Shown: positions 5,565-6,402 of the stretch, piece by piece
How positions within the stretch are numbered: the first letter of the stretch is position 1
How the letters are laid out: every line of letters starts with the position of its first letter
Source of the DNA: DASTGO01 sp035719045
Lineage (GTDB): Bacteria > Actinomycetota > Actinomycetes > Actinomycetales > Kineosporiaceae
Assembly: GCA_035719045.1 (NCBI GenBank)
Contig: DASTGO010000360.1
Location: 1-6,402 of the forward strand
DNA: 6,402 nucleotides
Direction: 5' to 3'
Translations under genes and position numbers: made by a program
Notes under the pieces: generated by a model
Database searches by the model: none
What the model saw: only the letters and a program-made list of their open reading frames with translations
What the model was told of the DNA's origin: nothing

Positions 5565-6402
5565 CTACGGGCGGCTCCGACCGCGGGATGCCCTGGGTCT
5601 GGGCCGGGCCTCGGGCGCGGGCGTGTTCGTGCCCCGGGAGGCCGAGCCCCCCGGGGACGGGGTCGGCGAGTCCTCGTGTTGCAGGCCGGACAGCATTCCG
5701 TGCAGCCAGGGTGCCTGGTCGAGGGGTGCGGTTCTGGGTTGGGACAGGATGTCGCCCGGGGGTGGGGTGCCGGTCGCGACGGTTGGGGCCCGTCGTTGTC
5801 GGGGGGTGTCGGACGCACTCGGCTGCACGCGCTTCCTCTTGACGCCGCGTGTCGTCCCCGTCGAGGTCGTGGTCTGGCGCGCAGTGGTGGTCACGGCTTG
5901 TGCCGCCCTGTCGGCACGGTCGCGTCTGCTGGTGCGGGGCGGGACCTGTGCTGCGGGGGCTGTCTGGGCGGGGACGGCAGGTCGGGGAAGTCGGTTGTGC
6001 AGGTGGGTCCAGATCTGAGGTCCGGCATTGGTGGTGATGCGGGTGACGAACCCGGTCACCAGGACCGCCCACACCGTCGGGGAGTTCTTGCCGGAGGTGG
6101 CCCTGCCGGCGGACAGCCTGAGCAGTGCGTCCCAGGCGGTCTCGTGGGCGTTGCGGACCGCGGTGACCTGCTCCGCGGTGACCTGGTCCGTGGTGAGACG
6201 GGCGGCGGTCTCGGCGGTGTGCAGGGTCTGGTCGAGGAAGGCCCGGACCAGAGCCACGGTGACCGCGGCACCCTGCTTGTTGTAGGCAGGGCCTCCGGGG
6301 GCGCCGCGGGCGGTGAGGAGATCGACGACCCGGTCCGCGGTGCGGGCAGCCGCGTGTTCGGGGCCGGGGTGGGCGCGCTCGTCCGGCGGGGTCGGGTCGG
6401 TG
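5565..6402 (-). CDS. Unrecognised protein, C-terminal 278 codons (start outside window)
   Basis: The frame is open from the right edge to a TAG at 5565-5567, so the N-terminus is not visible and the internal GTG at 6257 is not needed as a start. Residues near the edge are polar and Pro-rich. A helical, Ala/Thr-rich part follows (about 6350-6035), with segments such as AYNKQGAAVTVALVRAFLDQ, HTAETAARLTTDQVTAEQV and VWAVLVTGFVTRITTNAG. From about 6010 to the stop comes a long disordered tail rich in Pro, Thr, Arg and Gln, with a basic KRKR cluster and an Arg-rich end (RPRPRASRGRSRP). Third-position GC is high in the first part and falls in the tail. I recognise no family, catalytic motif or signal peptide. 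Basic tail and helical body would suit a nucleic-acid-associated or plasmid/element-encoded protein, but that is a guess. It converges on the dinB remnant. Confidence 0.6.
   Translation of the reverse strand, partial: TDPTPPDERAHPGPEHAAARTADRVVDLLTARGAPGGPAYNKQGAAVTVALVRAFLDQTLHTAETAARLTTDQVTAEQVTAVRNAHETAWDALLRLSAGRATSGKNSPTVWAVLVTGFVTRITTNAGPQIWTHLHNRLPRPAVPAQTAPAAQVPPRTSRRDRADRAAQAVTTTARQTTTSTGTTRGVKRKRVQPSASDTPRQRRAPTVATGTPPPGDILSQPRTAPLDQAPWLHGMLSGLQHEDSPTPSPGGSASRGTNTPAPEARPRPRASRGRSRP

Noticed and set aside
5550..5577. Imperfect hairpin GAGCC(C)GCC / GGCGGCTC around the stop of the unknown gene
   Set aside because: It has a bulge, overlaps the coding end and stop codon, and has no T-run; such pairing is common by chance at this GC content.
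5623..6285. Plus-strand open frames opposite the unknown C-terminal protein
   Set aside because: They are short, Val/Gly/Cys-rich, without ribosome binding sites, and less consistent in third-position GC than the minus frame near the right edge.

Overview
The window is very GC-rich, uses GTG as well as ATG starts, and has strongly G/C-biased third codon positions. Gene families present include an IS607-type transposase, a NarL/LuxR-type two-component pair, DUF4389 and 2TM-domain membrane proteins, and an actinobacterial-style DinB fragment. Together these point to an actinomycete-like member of the Actinomycetota; genus cannot be judged from the sequence.

Layout. At the left edge (1-109, minus) is the first 36 codons of an IS607-family serine transposase (TnpA), running out of the window. 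Upstream of it are a TTGACA box and three 10-bp direct repeats, followed by a strong G/C hairpin (193-222). Positions 387-3394 (minus) hold a two-gene operon: a 768-residue histidine kinase followed, with an ATGA overlap, by a LuxR-type response regulator. The kinase has two membrane-plus-kinase halves, and the second half has lost its ATP-binding signatures. A 362-bp divergent intergenic region (3395-3756) contains a nested hairpin in the leader of the next gene.

To its right on the plus strand are a DUF4389-family membrane protein made of two copies of the domain (3757-4500), an inverted repeat that may terminate it, and a small 2TM-domain protein (4671-4985). Next is a dinB (DNA polymerase IV) remnant in which an N-terminal piece is joined in frame to a C-terminal piece, with the middle missing (about 5032-5478). 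Facing it on the minus strand is the C-terminal part of an unrecognised protein with a long basic, Pro/Thr/Arg-rich tail (5565-6402, start outside the window).

How it works together. The only clear functional unit is the two-component operon, in which the kinase would phosphorylate the response regulator at Asp73. Its stimulus and targets are not visible; the divergently transcribed DUF4389 gene is the nearest candidate target. The 2TM gene has its own leader. The transposon end and the broken dinB mark both flanks as prone to rearrangement. No CRISPR array, tRNA or rRNA was seen, and nothing amounts to a wholly new system. The strongest oddity is the duplicated, half-degenerate kinase.
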